Source of the DNA: Amblyomma americanum
Taxonomy: Eukaryota > Arthropoda > Arachnida > Ixodida > Ixodidae
Direction of reading: 5' to 3'
Assembly: GCF_052857255.1 (NCBI RefSeq)
Contig: NC_135502.1
Coordinates: forward strand, 158,570,099 to 158,634,098
DNA: 64,000 bases
This document shows positions 1 through 10,519 of the stretch, one piece after another. The first letter of the stretch is position 1; the number at the start of each line of letters is the position of its first letter. The position numbers were made by a program, and so were the translations under genes. Under the pieces are notes generated by a model that was not told the origin of the DNA, made no database searches, and worked only from the letters and a program-made list of their open reading frames with translations.

Positions 1-16
1 TAGCGTACTTGACCGC

Positions 17-370
17 ATGATTAATACGTTCAGTGATGCATCATCTCAGGTAATTTCCACGCAGGCTGTTTCGTCGGCGTTAGGTAGCCTAACCTCGTCT
101 ACCGGTTCTCCATCCAATGTATCTGCTGACAATATTCAACCAATCACCCGTTCTGCCTCTACGCCTGTGAGTGTAAATGTCTCTGACACAGTCTCCCTCT
201 CTAACGCTTTTGCGTCAGATGTTGAAATGACAACTCAATCTCAGAAGCGTCGTGCTTCCTCTTCTTAATCAGACCATCCGCTTGTCAAGACAGTGAAAGG
301 TTCGTCAGGAACTGCAAAGAAATCAGACGTGTTGAAAGAGGCTGTTGCTGCCTCATTTTTAAAGCAGTAA
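17..370 (+). pseudogene. LINE A ORF1, C-terminal part
   Basis: A Ser/Thr-rich reading frame starts inside ORF1, meets a TAA at 266-268, then continues in the same frame as a Lys-rich stretch to a TAA at 368-370. The next ATG (373) opens the endonuclease frame two bases later. This tight ORF1/ORF2 spacing is normal for such LINEs. I read the first TAA as a nonsense mutation and the second as the original stop. No zinc knuckle or RRM is seen because the N-terminal part lies outside the window. ORF1 proteins of this type bind the element's RNA; here that is inferred from position only. Confidence 0.6.
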
Positions 371-372
371 CC

Positions 373-630
373 ATGGCGGGTATTTCTGTTCTTTAGTGAA
401 ATTGTCGGTCTATCGCATCTTCTTTCTACAGTTTGCAGCAGCTTATTCTTCAATTTTCTCCAGACCTTATTTTACTATATGAATCATGGTTCTCTTCAAA
501 TTGTCATTTTGCAATTCAAAGCTACTGTGTTTTTAGAGCTGATCGCCCAAACGGCAGGGGTGGAGGCTTGGTAACATTGATTTCATAAAAAATGTACCAT
601 CGTGCTTAAGTGTCTTATAAATTAATGCAA
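373..630 (+). pseudogene. LINE A ORF2, start of endonuclease domain
   Basis: The frame opens with MAGISVL, then two adjacent stops (TAG 394-396, TGA 397-399) fall where related proteins have Gln-Trp, followed by NCRSIASSFYSL, the first endonuclease block. DLILLYESWF and the glycine-rich GRGGGLVTLIS blocks follow. The domain nicks target DNA in target-primed reverse transcription. It is cut at 630 by the Ty3 insertion and resumes at 5931. TAG and TGA can each arise from Gln/Trp codons by a single C-to-T or G-to-A change. Confidence 0.75.
627..630. repeat. Target duplication GCAA, left copy
   Basis: GCAA lies directly left of the 5' LTR and recurs directly right of the 3' LTR at 5927-5930. Removing one copy plus the element restores the endonuclease frame of the host LINE, which confirms the junction. 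Confidence 0.85.
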
Positions 631-830
631 TTAAAGACATACAATTGGGGTTTGCTGCCCCATCGGCCAGTGCCGCCGAAGGAGAGAAAGATAAAGAAGA
701 CGAAGCTGACGCAGTTCAATTTGCGAAGAAGACGAAGGTGACGCTCTCGAACTCTTAGCTTAAAGCTACACTGTGTCAACAAAGATTTTGCCTGTCCAGA
801 TTTCTTGTGTGTCCGATTTGCGTCTTTACA
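631..830 (+). repeat. 5' LTR of Ty3-1
   Basis: Matches 5727-5926 over 200 bp. The expected TG start has become TT; the end is TTTACA. It contains a GAAGAAGACGAAG-type purine-rich stretch shared by both copies. A TGG-beginning primer binding site follows two bases later. Confidence 0.85.
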
Positions 831-832
831 TT

Positions 833-848
833 TGGTGGAGGTGCTGCC
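833..848 (+). other. Primer binding site of Ty3-1
   Basis: TGGTGGAGGTGCTGCC begins two bases after the 5' LTR. Starting with TGG is expected for pairing with a tRNA 3' CCA end. The tRNA was not identified. Confidence 0.5.
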
Positions 849-852
849 TGTT

Positions 853-1990
853 CCCACCCTGGAGCTACAGACCTTACGGATCTACGGACCTGAAGATCTA
901 CACCGCTTACCAGCCTCTACTACGATAACTGACACCCAGCCCCAGCCTGGCTCCACTGTTCTCGCCGCCGTCGTCGGTAACGGTCCCGTGCGACAAAGCG
1001 ACCCTGCGATCTTCAGCGGCACGAACGACACCGACGTCGAAGATTGGCTCGCCTCCTATGAACGCGTAAGCGCCTATAATAAGTGGAACGACGGCGTCAA
1101 GCTGACAACCGTCATCTTTATCTGACCGATGTCGCCAACTTATGGGTTCGCAACCACGAAGCCGATTTTTCTACCTGGGCGGCCCTCAAAACCAGCCTTA
1201 CCGATGTGTCCGGCCGCCCCACTCTCCGAAAACTTCGTGCCGAACAATGGTTGCGCAGTCGGGCCCAGCAGAGCGGCGAGCATTTCACAAGCTATATCGA
1301 GGATGTCATTGATTTATGCAAGCGTCTGAACCCATTCACGAGCCACGCGGACAAAATCAAACGCATTCTTAAAGGAATTGAGAACGACGCATTTCAGATG
1401 TTAGTGTCCAAAAATCCTCAACCTCCGACGTCGTTTCTTTGTGTCAGAGCTATGACGAGCTCCGGAAACAGCGTCTTGTCACCCGCCGTACCATTTGCCC
1501 GGACGACACCCTTTCGAGCTTGGCTGTCGGCGGTCCTGCTCACGATCAGTCGACCCTTCTTCAGCAGATCCAGCAGTTTGTGCGGGAGGAGGTCACCCGC
1601 CAGCTATCGCTGGTTACCTGCCCACCCGCTCCAACGCCAACGCTGTCGCTTTCCCTTCAACGTGTCATCCAGGAGCAGGTTGCAGAGGTGCTGCCGCCCC
1701 CTAATCCACCTCCTGTAGTCACTGCACCGCTTACCTATGCTGAAGCTGTCGTCCGGCCACGACCTCAGCCGGTTGTTTCTGCCTATGCGCCACCTTGCAC
1801 CGTCTTTCCTGACCCGCCGCTCGCTCCTACAATGCCTCACTCTCGCCGGCCTTTGCCTCGCACCGCTCCACGCCCTCTCAATCCGCGGCGCATGCAAGAT
1901 AACCGCCTGATTTGCTATACTTGCGGCCTCGCTGGTCATGTGGCCCGTTGGTGCCGCACCCGCGGATCCCGTTCTCACAGCTACGAGTGA
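853..1990 (+). pseudogene. Ty3-1 gag
   Basis: Gag capsid-like protein spread over three frames. Around 1000-1120 the block DTDVEDWLASYERV matches the start of the retrotransposon gag fold. The second frame (1120-1430) carries the LRKLRAEQWLRSRAQQSGE and YIEDVIDLCKRLNP blocks. The third (1439-1990) has a proline-rich linker and a nucleic-acid-binding knuckle CYTCGLAGHVARWC (C-x2-C-x4-H-x4-C) near the end. Two frameshifts (about 1110 and 1435) break it. No good start codon is visible; the expected Met region reads STTITD. Gag would form the particle that packages element RNA. Confidence 0.8.
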
Positions 1991-2245
1991 GCGCCGACGT
2001 ACGACGTTCCCATGCCCTCCGCACCTGACTCTTCGCATCTGCCCCAGCATCCCTCTACCTATCGCTCCGACTCCTACCACTGAACCCCCCGGTCGTCGTC
2101 TCCTCGCCGCCGTTCGGTCTCTCCTATGCGCCGCCGGTCGCCACCCCTACAAGCGGAAAACTAGGCGCCGCAGTTCCAGAGGCAAGAACTGCGCCGTCAC
2201 CGACCGTCCCAAGTCCAATTGCCGCTGCTGTGAGCATTCCTTAAG

Positions 2246-3643
2246 TGCTGGTTGAAGGTTTTTCTGTTCATGCGCTCATTGACGCTGCTGCTGCCGTGTC
2301 CATCATTAGACACAACTTGTGCCGCAAACTAAAAAGTGACGACGCCGCTTTCTTTAATTTCCCTTCGAACCGCCAGCACTGACCCCATTCGGCCTCTCGC
2401 AGCGAGCACCGCTTGCTTCATCATCCAGTGCCTCTCCTACACCATTGAGTTCTTCTTTCTTTCCCGCTCCTCTCACGACATCATCCTCGGTTGGGACTTT
2501 CTGTCCGTGCATCACGTAATCATCGACTGTGCATGTGCTCAAATTCATTTGTTGCCGCTGTGTGATACTCTTGTGGACGCCTCCCCTGCTACTGCCGCGC
2601 ATATTCTCGCCACTGACAACACAGACGTGCCAGCTTTCTCTTCTGTTCTTGTGCCCCTTACTTGTGCTGCACTCTATGACGCTACTGTCTTTTTTTCGCC
2701 CTCACCCCTTTCTGCGCACCGCAAATCTCTCATGCTCCTGCATGCTGCGCTCACAATTTCTGGTGGTTGTAGCGCCCTGTACGTTGCGAACCCGTTGCCT
2801 ATCCCTACCACTTTATTTCGGGCAGAATCGCTTGGCACGGTTGATGTCATCAATCTCGATGACGCTTCACCTGTTCCGGATGGCCCACCCGCGTATGACA
2901 CCAATGCCCTTACTCCTTCCATCGTCGCAACCGATCAGACCTCACCCGACAGGCTCGCCGATTCCGTCGATGCCGCTCTGCCACCTCTCCTACGAGCCCA
3001 GGTTGTCGCCTTGCTTCAGCGCTACCACGCGTTCTTCGATTCTCATCAAGACACCTTGGGTCGTGCAACAGCAGTTCGCCACCATATCGACACTGGAACA
3101 CAACGACCTTTGGGCCAGCGCCCTCACCGCGTCTCCTGCGCTGAGCGCCTCATAATTGATGATCAGGTGAACGACATGCTACACCGTGGAGTAATCCAGC
3201 CCTCTCATAGCCCGTGGGCTTCTCCCGTTGTACTCGTCAAGAAAAAGGACGGTTCCATTAAATTCTGCGTAGACTACCGCCGGCTAAACAAAATTACTCG
3301 GAAAGACGTCTACCACCTGCCTCGTATAGATCATGCGCTTGACTGCCTGCAGGGGGCAGAGTACTTTTCTTCATTAGATCAGCGCTCTGGATACTGTCAG
3401 GTGCCGATGGCCGAAGCTGATCGCCCGAAAACAGCTTTCATCACGCCTGATGGGCTGTATGAATTTAATGTGATGCCCTTCGGTCTCTGGAACGCGCCTG
3501 CAACTTTCGAGCGCATGATGGACATCATCCTACGCGGGCTGAAATGGCAAACATGCCTCTCCTACTTGGACGATGTTGTCGTATTCTCTCCGGATTTTCC
3601 GTCTCATCTTATTCGTCTTGAGAGTGTCCTTCAGTGTCTGTGA
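2246..3643 (+). pseudogene. Ty3-1 pol: protease and reverse transcriptase
   Basis: The protease starts near 2246. Its active site, normally Asp-Ser/Thr-Gly, reads Asp-Ala-Ala at 2281-2289 within ALIDAAAAVSII, so it is catalytically dead. A frameshift near 2335 leads into a long open frame to 3643 with protease block ILGWDFL and RT blocks IQPSHSPWASPVVLVKKKDG, FCVDYRRLN and the catalytic SYLDDVVVF. The frame breaks at 3643 just after the palm. RT would copy the element RNA into DNA in the cytoplasmic particle. Confidence 0.85.
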
Positions 3644-4400
3644 TGCTGGCCTGCAGCTTAATTTGAAGAAGTCACTTTGGCGCCCGACAGCTGACTATCT
3701 TAGGCCAAGTCGTGTCCAAGGATGGTGCCCTTCCTGACCCGGCCAAGCTACGAGCAGTTGCTGATTTCCCAAAATCCACCTCCCTGAAAGAACTTAGAAG
3801 CTTTATTCGACTTTGCGCGTACTTTCGTCCGTTCGTCAAGATCTTTGCTGCAATTATCGCCCAACTGACACAATTTCTCGCCGGCGGCCAAGACATACCG
3901 GCCTGGTCCACTGCATGCGACGAAGCTTTTGCCATGCTGCGCCATCTTCTCACCTCCCCTCAGATCTTGCGCCATTTCGACCCTTCCGCCCCTACAGAAC
4001 TCCACACAAACGCCAGCGGCATCGGTGTGGGTGCCGTTCTTGCTCAGCGGAAACCTGCCTTCAATGAGTACGTCGCTGCTTATGCAAGCCGTGCACTCGC
4101 AAAAGCATATGCTAATTATTCCGTCACAGAAAAAGAATGTTTGGCAATTATTTGGGCGAGCACAAAATTTCTCCCTTACTTATATGGGCGCCCGCTCGCT
4201 GTCATCACAGATCACCATGCCCTTTGCTGGCTCTCGTCACTCAAGGATCCTTCCGGTCGCCTCGCTCGTTGGGCTCTCCAATTACAAGACTACGACATTC
4301 AGGTCATTTAACGCTCCGGACGCAAACACTCCGATGCTGACGCCCTCTCACGCTCCCCTGTGCGCTCTGAACTCGACCAACCCTCTATTTCCAGCCTCAT
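3644..4400 (+). pseudogene. Ty3-1 pol: RT thumb and RNase H
   Basis: After a frameshift, the frame at 3712-4311 carries the RT connection ([21 protein letters not shown]) and RNase H. The first RNase H Asp is Asn here (LHTNAS). [13 protein letters not shown] and [10 protein letters not shown] blocks follow. A TAA at 4309-4311 stops it, but the DADALSRSPV linker to integrase continues in another frame at about 4325-4360. RNase H would remove the RNA strand during reverse transcription. Confidence 0.8.
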
Positions 4401-4599
4401 GCCTTCTTTCAATACCATTGATATAGCTTCTGAGCAGCACAAGTATCCTTGGATAGCTTCAATTCTCGAGATCTTAGCCAACCGCTCTGCCAGCCCCTCC
4501 GTCGTCAAGCCCGTCACTTTGTCGTGCGTGACCAGCTGCTGCACCGTCGCAACTACCTGCCAGATGGTCGCAAATGGCTGCTTGTAATTCCCCGGCTTC

Positions 4600-5690
4600 T
4601 ACGCTCCGCTATTTGCGCGAGTTAACATGACGACCCGCAATGCGCTCATGCCGGTCTGCTGAAAAACTTTTACCCGCGTACGTCTTCGGTATTATTGGCG
4701 AGGCATGTACCGTTCTGTCCGTCAGTACGTCCGCTCTTGCTTCGAATGTCAGCGGCACAAGGATCCATTACAGCACTCACCGGCTCCTCTGCAACCTTTA
4801 CCTTGTCCGGGCCGCCCTTTCGGCCGTGTTGGAATCGACCTTTATGGCCCTCTTCCTAGCACTTCTGCTGGGCACCGTTGGATCATTGTCGCCATAGATC
4901 ATCTCACGCGCTGTGCGGAAACTTCCCCGTTACCAGCTGCAACGGCCTCCGACGTCGCCTGTTTCGCACTTCTAAACATCATTCTTCGCCACGGTGCGCC
5001 TCACGAATTGCTCAGCGACCGAGGTCGCGTCTTCTTGTCCGGCGTCCTGGAGGCCCTTCTTCGGGAGTGTCACATCGTCCAGCGTACAATTTCATCTTAC
5101 CATCCCAAGACGAACGGCATGACCGAGCGCTTTAACCGGACCCTCGGCGACATGATGGCCAAGTACATTTCATCCGATCACTAAAACTGGGACCGCATTC
5201 TACCATTCGTTAACTATGCTTACAATTCTGCAATGCAAGCAACTACTGGTTTTCCCCCGTATTTTCTTCTCTACGGCCGGGAGCCATCTTCAGTTTTGGA
5301 CACCATACTCCCTTACCGCCCAGATTCTTCCGAATTTACAACCGTCTCTCAAGCCGCTGCGCATGCCGAAGAATGCCATCAACTCGCCCGTTCCTTTACT
5401 GCCCACGATCAGTACCGTCAGAAAAGTGCCCGCGCCACTTCTACCTGTCTGCCGCCGGCTTACCTTCCTGACTCCTTAGTTTGGCTTTTGGTGCTCTCCT
5501 CCAGCCCGGGCCTGTCGAAAAAACTGCTTGGCAAATAGCACGTCCCCTATCGCGTAGTTCAGCAATCTCCAGCTAACTACGCCGTCGAGCCCCTCACCCA
5601 TTCGCCTGATCATCGACGCCGCAGCCGCGAAATTGTCCACTTCAACCGCCTAAAACCCTACTGCGACCCCGCTATCATCTCGTGCCCTTA
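4600..5690 (+). pseudogene. Ty3-1 integrase
   Basis: The zinc-binding N-terminal part ends with CFECQRHKD at about 4738-4766. The DDE core shows VGIDLYG, LLSDRGRVF and TNGMTERFNRTLGDMM, giving the expected Asp, Asp and Glu. A TAA at 5182-5184 interrupts before NWDRILPFVNYAYN. After a further break near 5470, a YRVVQQSPANYAVEPL block resembles the C-terminal GPY/F module, ending about 5690. Integrase would insert the cDNA. At least three disabling changes are visible. Confidence 0.8.
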
Positions 5691-5726
5691 GGCCGCCAGG
5701 AAGGCGCCTTTTCACCCCGGGAGTAC

Positions 5727-5926
5727 TGCTAGAAATACAATTGGGGTTTGCTGCCCCAGTGGCCAGTGCCGCCGAAGGAGAGAAAGCTGAAGAATACGAA
5801 GCTGACGCAGTTCAGTTTGCGAAGAAGACGAAGCTGACGCTCCGGAACTCTTGGCTTGGAGCTACGCTGTGTCAACAAAGATTTTGCCTGTCCACATTTC
5901 TTGTGCGTCTGATTTGCGTCTTTACA
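5727..5926 (+). repeat. 3' LTR of Ty3-1
   Basis: Partner of 631-830, same length, with intact TG start (TGCTAGAAAT) and TTTACA end. A short purine-leaning stretch ending GGGAGTAC just upstream may be the polypurine tract. Confidence 0.85.
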
Positions 5927-5930
5927 GCAA
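5927..5930. repeat. Target duplication GCAA, right copy
   Basis: Second copy of the 4-bp sequence at 627-630, immediately after the 3' LTR. Confidence 0.85.
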
Positions 5931-6540
5931 TCTTATTGTGAGATCCTTGCAGTTGACATCCTTGCGCCGGAGTTTGCCCCTGTTACAGTTGCGAATATCT
6001 ACTTCCCCGCCTGTGTCCATAGCACGGATGGGCTAGATGCTTTACTGCGCAACAGCAAAAATGTTGTTCTGGCTGGGGACTTCAATTCGCACCATGTTAT
6101 ATGGGGTGTCAAGACAGACTACAGCGGGCAGTCACTTTGGTCTTGGATGTTGGCAAATGGTGTGTTCTGTTATAACAGTCGCACCATAACTTACATGAGG
6201 GCAAATTCTCGGTTAGCGATTGATTTAACTTTAGCTCTCAATGGTATTAGGGTATCATCGCGTCTGTCTACAATTGACCACGGTACGTCAAGTGACCACT
6301 ATCGAATCACTTTCACTATTGCATGCAGCTCGATAAGGGCGACTGTTTACGCACATAAATTACTCAATACTACACTATTTAAGAGATTTCTAGGTGAGGC
6401 CTTCTCGTCGGTTGTTCCAGCGGATAATTTTGACCGCAGTCCTCAAGTTTTAACCTCCGTGTTAAACGCCACTCGGCGATCAGTCTTTACGGTTCATTCA
6501 ACCGTTAAAAATAAGACTTTCGAACTGGTGGAGTGAAGCA
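5931..6540 (+). pseudogene. LINE A ORF2, rest of endonuclease
   Basis: Continuation of the frame broken at 630. Blocks LAPEFAPVTVANIYFP, VVLAGDFNSHHVIWG (the GDFN metal-site motif) and the late SDHYRITFTI (catalytic Ser-Asp-His) identify the C-terminal half of an apurinic-like endonuclease. One early stop lies near 6034; the rest is largely open. It belongs to the same protein as the 373-630 part. Confidence 0.8.
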
Positions 6541-8324
6541 TGCGAGAAAACTTATCGTCAGAGGAAAGCCGCACGGAAGAGCTTAGCGCATAAATAGTGC
6601 CCTAAGAACTGGACCAATTACAAATTCTATGCACCATCTATTAAAAGAACCATATCTAAGGCTAAGGATGACCACAATGCAAACCTGAACACCTATCTGT
6701 TCAACCCAGTAAATCAGAAATCTCTCTATAGATACATGGAACGAACTAACGTGCTGCCCTCTTCTCATATCGTTCAATTCACAGTGGTGCCCCCTCGGGA
6801 TGAAAAAGACAATTGGAGTCCATAGCTCAAGGCCTTGCTGCGCGTTTTCATGCTCGCACGGTCTTTCCTTCGACGTCATTCTATCTGAGTGAAGATTTTA
6901 CTGAGGTCTCTGTATCTGATTTAACGTCTATAGCAAATTGTCTGCAGACTGCTGTCTCTGGGGTTGACGGAATGACTGTTAACATGTTGAATATACTAAT
7001 GCCAGTATTTGCCCTTGACCTGTCGCAGATTGTCAACACGTATTTCGAAAAAGCCTGGATTCCACAAAAGTGGAAAACAGCGAAAAATAATTTTCTTGCT
7101 AAAAGACAAGACAAAGTGTTCTGAGCTCGACAATATTCGGCCGATTGCTGTCACATCAAATTTGGTTAAGCTTGTATAACGGGCAGTCTTCGGCCGCCTC
7201 AGGAATCATATTCTGTCTCTACGAGGCTTCAATGAGGCTCAGATTGGTTTTCGCAGTGGGATTTCTGATTGGACCGCACACATAGACTTGGAGAGCCGTA
7301 TTAGGGTCGCTATGATGCAAAAAGAGGTATCTGCTCTGGTTACTTTAGATATTGCTAAGGCGTATGATAGCGTTGAACGCAGCATTCTGGTTCAAAAGCT
7401 AGCTGCGTACAACCTCCTTCGTACCTTTTCGCGTGGATAAGAGAGCTCTCAAGGACCAGATCTTTCTTTTGCACTAAGGATACGTTAAATTCTATCCCAT
7501 ACGCCCAGTCTAGGGGTGTTCCACAAGGCTCCGGGCTTTCGCCGTTTTTGTGTAACATACTAATGCGTGATATCACAATTCACCCGGAAGTCAATGTGTG
7601 TGTGTATGCGGATGATATTGCTTTTTTCGCTTTTGCGAAAAATATTCATATCCTGTATCAAATATTGCAGGAGTATATAAATGCTCTTGAAGTTTGGCTC
7701 GACAGCCTGATGTTAACTTTAAATGTCTACAAGTGTGCCGTCCTTGTTTTTCCACCGTCATCTCCTCTTCACATTTCTTTGTCGTATCATTCTATCCTAA
7801 TCCCGCAAGTTGATTCAGTTAATTATTACGGTATATTATATGACCCGCAGTTAGACTGGCGGCCCCATATTAAAAGCATTGTGCTTAAAGGTGAGCGTGG
7901 CCTTGGCTGGTTGGTTAGGATAAGGAACAAAAAATTTGGTAAGCGTCGCGACACTTCGCTCTTTCTTTATAAGGCCTATGTGCGGCCAATACTTGAATTA
8001 GGTTCTGCTCTTTTTTCTGTGTGCCCAAAGTACAAGCTTGAACCCCTGTTTGTTAAGGAACACCGCGCTCTGCGCCTTTGCTTAGGTCTGCTTAAATCAG
8101 AGGCGAATGCTGGGCTGTACTTGGAGGCGCGGATACCTGACCTTAATTCGAGGTTTCAGCTTCTTACTATGCGGACATTTTTAAGGTCTTTGGATCGTGT
8201 TCTTGAATTGGTTAATCCCATTTTCACAACGAACCCATCTCTATTCTTTTGTGCTTCTTGGCCTAGGTACAAGCTTCCTCAGGTTCTGTTACCTAATTTC
8301 CTGCTGTCAAAAATTTCCGTATAA
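6541..8324 (+). pseudogene. LINE A ORF2, reverse transcriptase
   Basis: Several frames together cover a non-LTR RT: VSGVDGMTVNMLNILMP (6950s), LRGFNEAQIGFRSG and TLDIAKAYDSVERS (7220-7385), SRGVPQGSGLSPFLCNILM (about 7510-7565) and the catalytic VYADDIAFFAF (YADD at about 7604-7615). The last 258 codons (7548-8324) stay open, including the thumb and a KAYVRPILELGSALFSVC block. Frameshifts at about 6810, 7124 and 7440 disable it. The enzyme would copy the LINE RNA at the nicked target. Confidence 0.85.
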
Positions 8325-8877
8325 ATAAATTCTGTAGTACTAGTTATCCCCCGCCGTGCTGACACTGTGGTCTCCTTCGATGACACTCTCCAAGGAAACG
8401 CGAAAGATCTGCTTCCCAGTTTATTAAAAGGGATTATTGAGAAGTATCTGGATAATTTTCCTGACAATATTGCCGTTTTTACAGACGCTCCACAGCAAAA
8501 TGAAAAGGCAGTCATTGGCACTTACTCAATGGCTCTTCATTGGAGTTATTCATTTCGGGCCCCTGACTATACCCCTACTTTTGTCGCCGAGTTTCTGGCC
8601 ATTGAGTTGGCCTTAATAAGGATTCCCTGCAATATCTCTCAGTTTATAATACCTTCCGACAGCCTTTCCGTCTTGACAGCACTCGAAAAATTGGGGATAC
8701 CCCTATCAGCCGTTCCTATCGTTTTTTTCTTCCAGCACACATTACAGAAGTTCGTTTTCACTGGGTCTCTGGGCACTGTGGCATGTATTTGGAAAGGGCT
8801 GATTTTTTGGCTAAGTCCGCCCTTGGGGGACCTATTGTTCAATTTGTCCCTAATACTGTCTTCTTGACTGTAGCACG
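8325..8877 (+). pseudogene. LINE A ORF2, RNase H domain
   Basis: The open frame from 8367 shows AVFTDAPQQNEKAVIG (first catalytic Asp), FVAEFLAIELALI (Glu) and IIPSDSLSVLTAL (Asp). After a frameshift near 8755 the WVSGHCG-like block with the last His/Asp appears in another frame. This order fits the RNase H found in I-group LINEs. Confidence 0.75.
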
Positions 8878-9300
8878 CTTCAAACGGTTCCAGCGCCTCC
8901 ACTACTTGAGCATGAGCCTCTCCTTGCTGTAGCGGATTGTCAACACCTGGCACTTCCTTGGAGTGTACGGCTGTCCAGTTCGAGGAAATGTGAGGTGTCC
9001 ATGACCCTCTTGCGTTGCAGAATACCGCGACTAAATCTCTATTTATGTCGATCAGGGTTATCGCTGACCAACTTTTGTGAGTCTTGAGGCGAAATAGAGT
9101 CAATAGATCTTTTTTTTTCTCTTTTGCCGGCGGCTCGCTTCTCTCCGTAGAACATACTTGGAAATCCCCCTCGCTCGACTGCGGCTCCCTCCATCTATTC
9201 CGATCCTACTCTCCTTTGGGGCAAGCATCAAGAGATATGCCTTGAAACATGTGTGCGACTTTATTCGCGGGTATATAACTGCATCAGGTTGATTCTTATG
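8878..9300 (+). pseudogene. LINE A ORF2, C-terminal zinc knuckle and tail
   Basis: Shifted frames contain a Cys/His-rich segment (reading near 9070-9130 as C-x2-C-like, then SCRR), followed by a leucine-rich block with IPILLSFGAS and a CDFIRG-type end. Such knuckles end many I/Jockey-group ORF2 proteins. Reading frames are broken, so the exact stop is uncertain. Confidence 0.5.
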
Positions 9301-9490
9301 CTAAAATATGAATCACAGCTTTTTCATTTTCTTTTTCACCTTTTTTCATCCAAATTTGAGTCTTCTTCACAATATTATCCAATTACTCCACTCCTTACCC
9401 TTGTGTGCATTTGTAACAACAATGTACCCTGGTCAATCCCCCACCTTGAGTAGATGCCATTCAGCCAGAGGCCATCATCATCATCATCAC
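9301..9490 (+). repeat. LINE A 3' UTR with CAT-repeat tail
   Basis: AT-rich non-coding sequence ending in a (CAT)n run at 9473-9490. A short simple-repeat tail in place of poly(A) is common for this LINE group and marks the element's 3' end. Confidence 0.65.
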
Positions 9491-9780
9491 GTTCGTCGAA
9501 GCCCGCCGCTGTCTCTTGTGATCAGTGATCTCCAGCATTCACGCGTGGCATCTTGGTGGAAGTTTGCTGGGTAGCGCACCCGATGCCCAGGACCCCTCCA
9601 GGAAGCCGGGACTCCAGCCCACCTGAATCCTAGAAAGTCGAATTTACGCCCACCCACCAAGGTAGCCGGTGCCTGCAAGGACTGCAACCAGAGTTCGGGC
9701 CTCTGCAGTTTCATGCGACCGTGAGAAAACTGACTTCCGATTCAGCGCGATCATCAGTGTCCACACAAACCACCGTCAGC

Positions 9781-10492
9781 ATGCCGGATGCCATCCCTTC
9801 GCCATCCGTCCTGCTGCAACAGCCATGCGAGCCACCCACCTTTGAAGGTTTTCCAGGTGAGGGCCCGGAGGACTGGCTCGAGAAGTTCGAGCGTGTAGCC
9901 CAATATAAAGGCGGGCTGACGACTCTAAGCTGCAGCACGTGTTTTTTTTTTTTTCACTGGAGGGTGCAGCTCGTACTTGGTTTGATGACCGAGAGGCCAC
10001 AATAACAACGTGCGGTTCCTACAAGACTCGGGTTTTGCAGGCTTTTACCACCGTCCTCCGGAAATACCGTTCCAAGCTGCCCCTCCAGACACGCGTAAAT
10101 TACAAAACGAGGGCGTCTTCGTTTACCTCGAGGACATGGCGAAGCTCTTCCGCCGAGCTGAACCCAACATGTCCGCAGAGAAGAAGCTGCGTTTTCTTAT
10201 GAGGGGCATCAAGGAGCATATCTTCGCTGGGTTAGTTCGACGCCCACCCAGAACAGTCGCTGAATTTGTTTCCAAAGCTGCTACGATGCAGAACATGCTC
10301 GACATGCGGTCCAGACAGTACGAGCATCCGCCGTCGCTGATGGCTACCAGCGGTGTCGATGCTTTCAGCCACGACTTCCTTTGGGAAACCATCCAGACCG
10401 TCGTACGCGAAGAGCTTCAAAAGTTCTTTCCTGCCCCGCAGTTGCCGCAGGCTTCTTCCATTTCGGACATTATTCGTGAAGAGGTCCAATAG
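9781..10492 (+). pseudogene. Orphan Ty3/gypsy gag fragment
   Basis: Begins MPDAIPSPSVLLQQ at 9781 and shows EGFPGEGPEDWLEKFERVAQ, the usual start of a gypsy gag fold. A homopolymer of about a dozen T at 9947-9958 marks a frameshift; the next frame has LEGAARTWFDDREA. A third frame (10010-10492) carries VYLEDMAKLFRRAEP and RGIKEHIFAGLVRRPP, ending at a TAG with SIS-DIIREEVQ. No zinc knuckle, pol or LTR was found nearby, so only gag survives. The protein resembles the gag of the element at 15135-19980 in organisation. Confidence 0.75.
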
Positions 10493-10519
10493 GCGCTCAC
10501 GCTGCCAGACCCTCTTCAA

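Larger units (their letters stand above)
631..5926 (+). mobile_element. Ty3/gypsy LTR retrotransposon, degenerate (Ty3-1)
   Basis: It has 200-bp LTRs at both ends, a gag with a CCHC knuckle, then protease, reverse transcriptase, RNase H and integrase in Ty3/gypsy order on the plus strand. It is flanked by a 4-bp GCAA duplication and sits in the endonuclease domain of LINE A. Several frameshifts, stops and altered active-site residues show it is inactive. The two LTRs differ at a dozen or more sites by eye, so the insertion is not recent. Confidence 0.9.
1..9490 (+). mobile_element. I-type LINE with RNase H (LINE A), interrupted by an LTR element
   Basis: A non-LTR retrotransposon runs from before the window start to a CAT-repeat tail at 9473-9490. 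Order: ORF1 tail, apurinic-like endonuclease, reverse transcriptase, RNase H, C-terminal Cys/His knuckle, AT-rich 3' UTR. This order with RNase H is typical of the I group and relatives; the exact clade is not resolved. The LINE frame reads cleanly across the excised Ty3 element: codons before 630 continue after 5931 in the same frame. Many stops and frameshifts mean the copy is dead. Confidence 0.85.
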
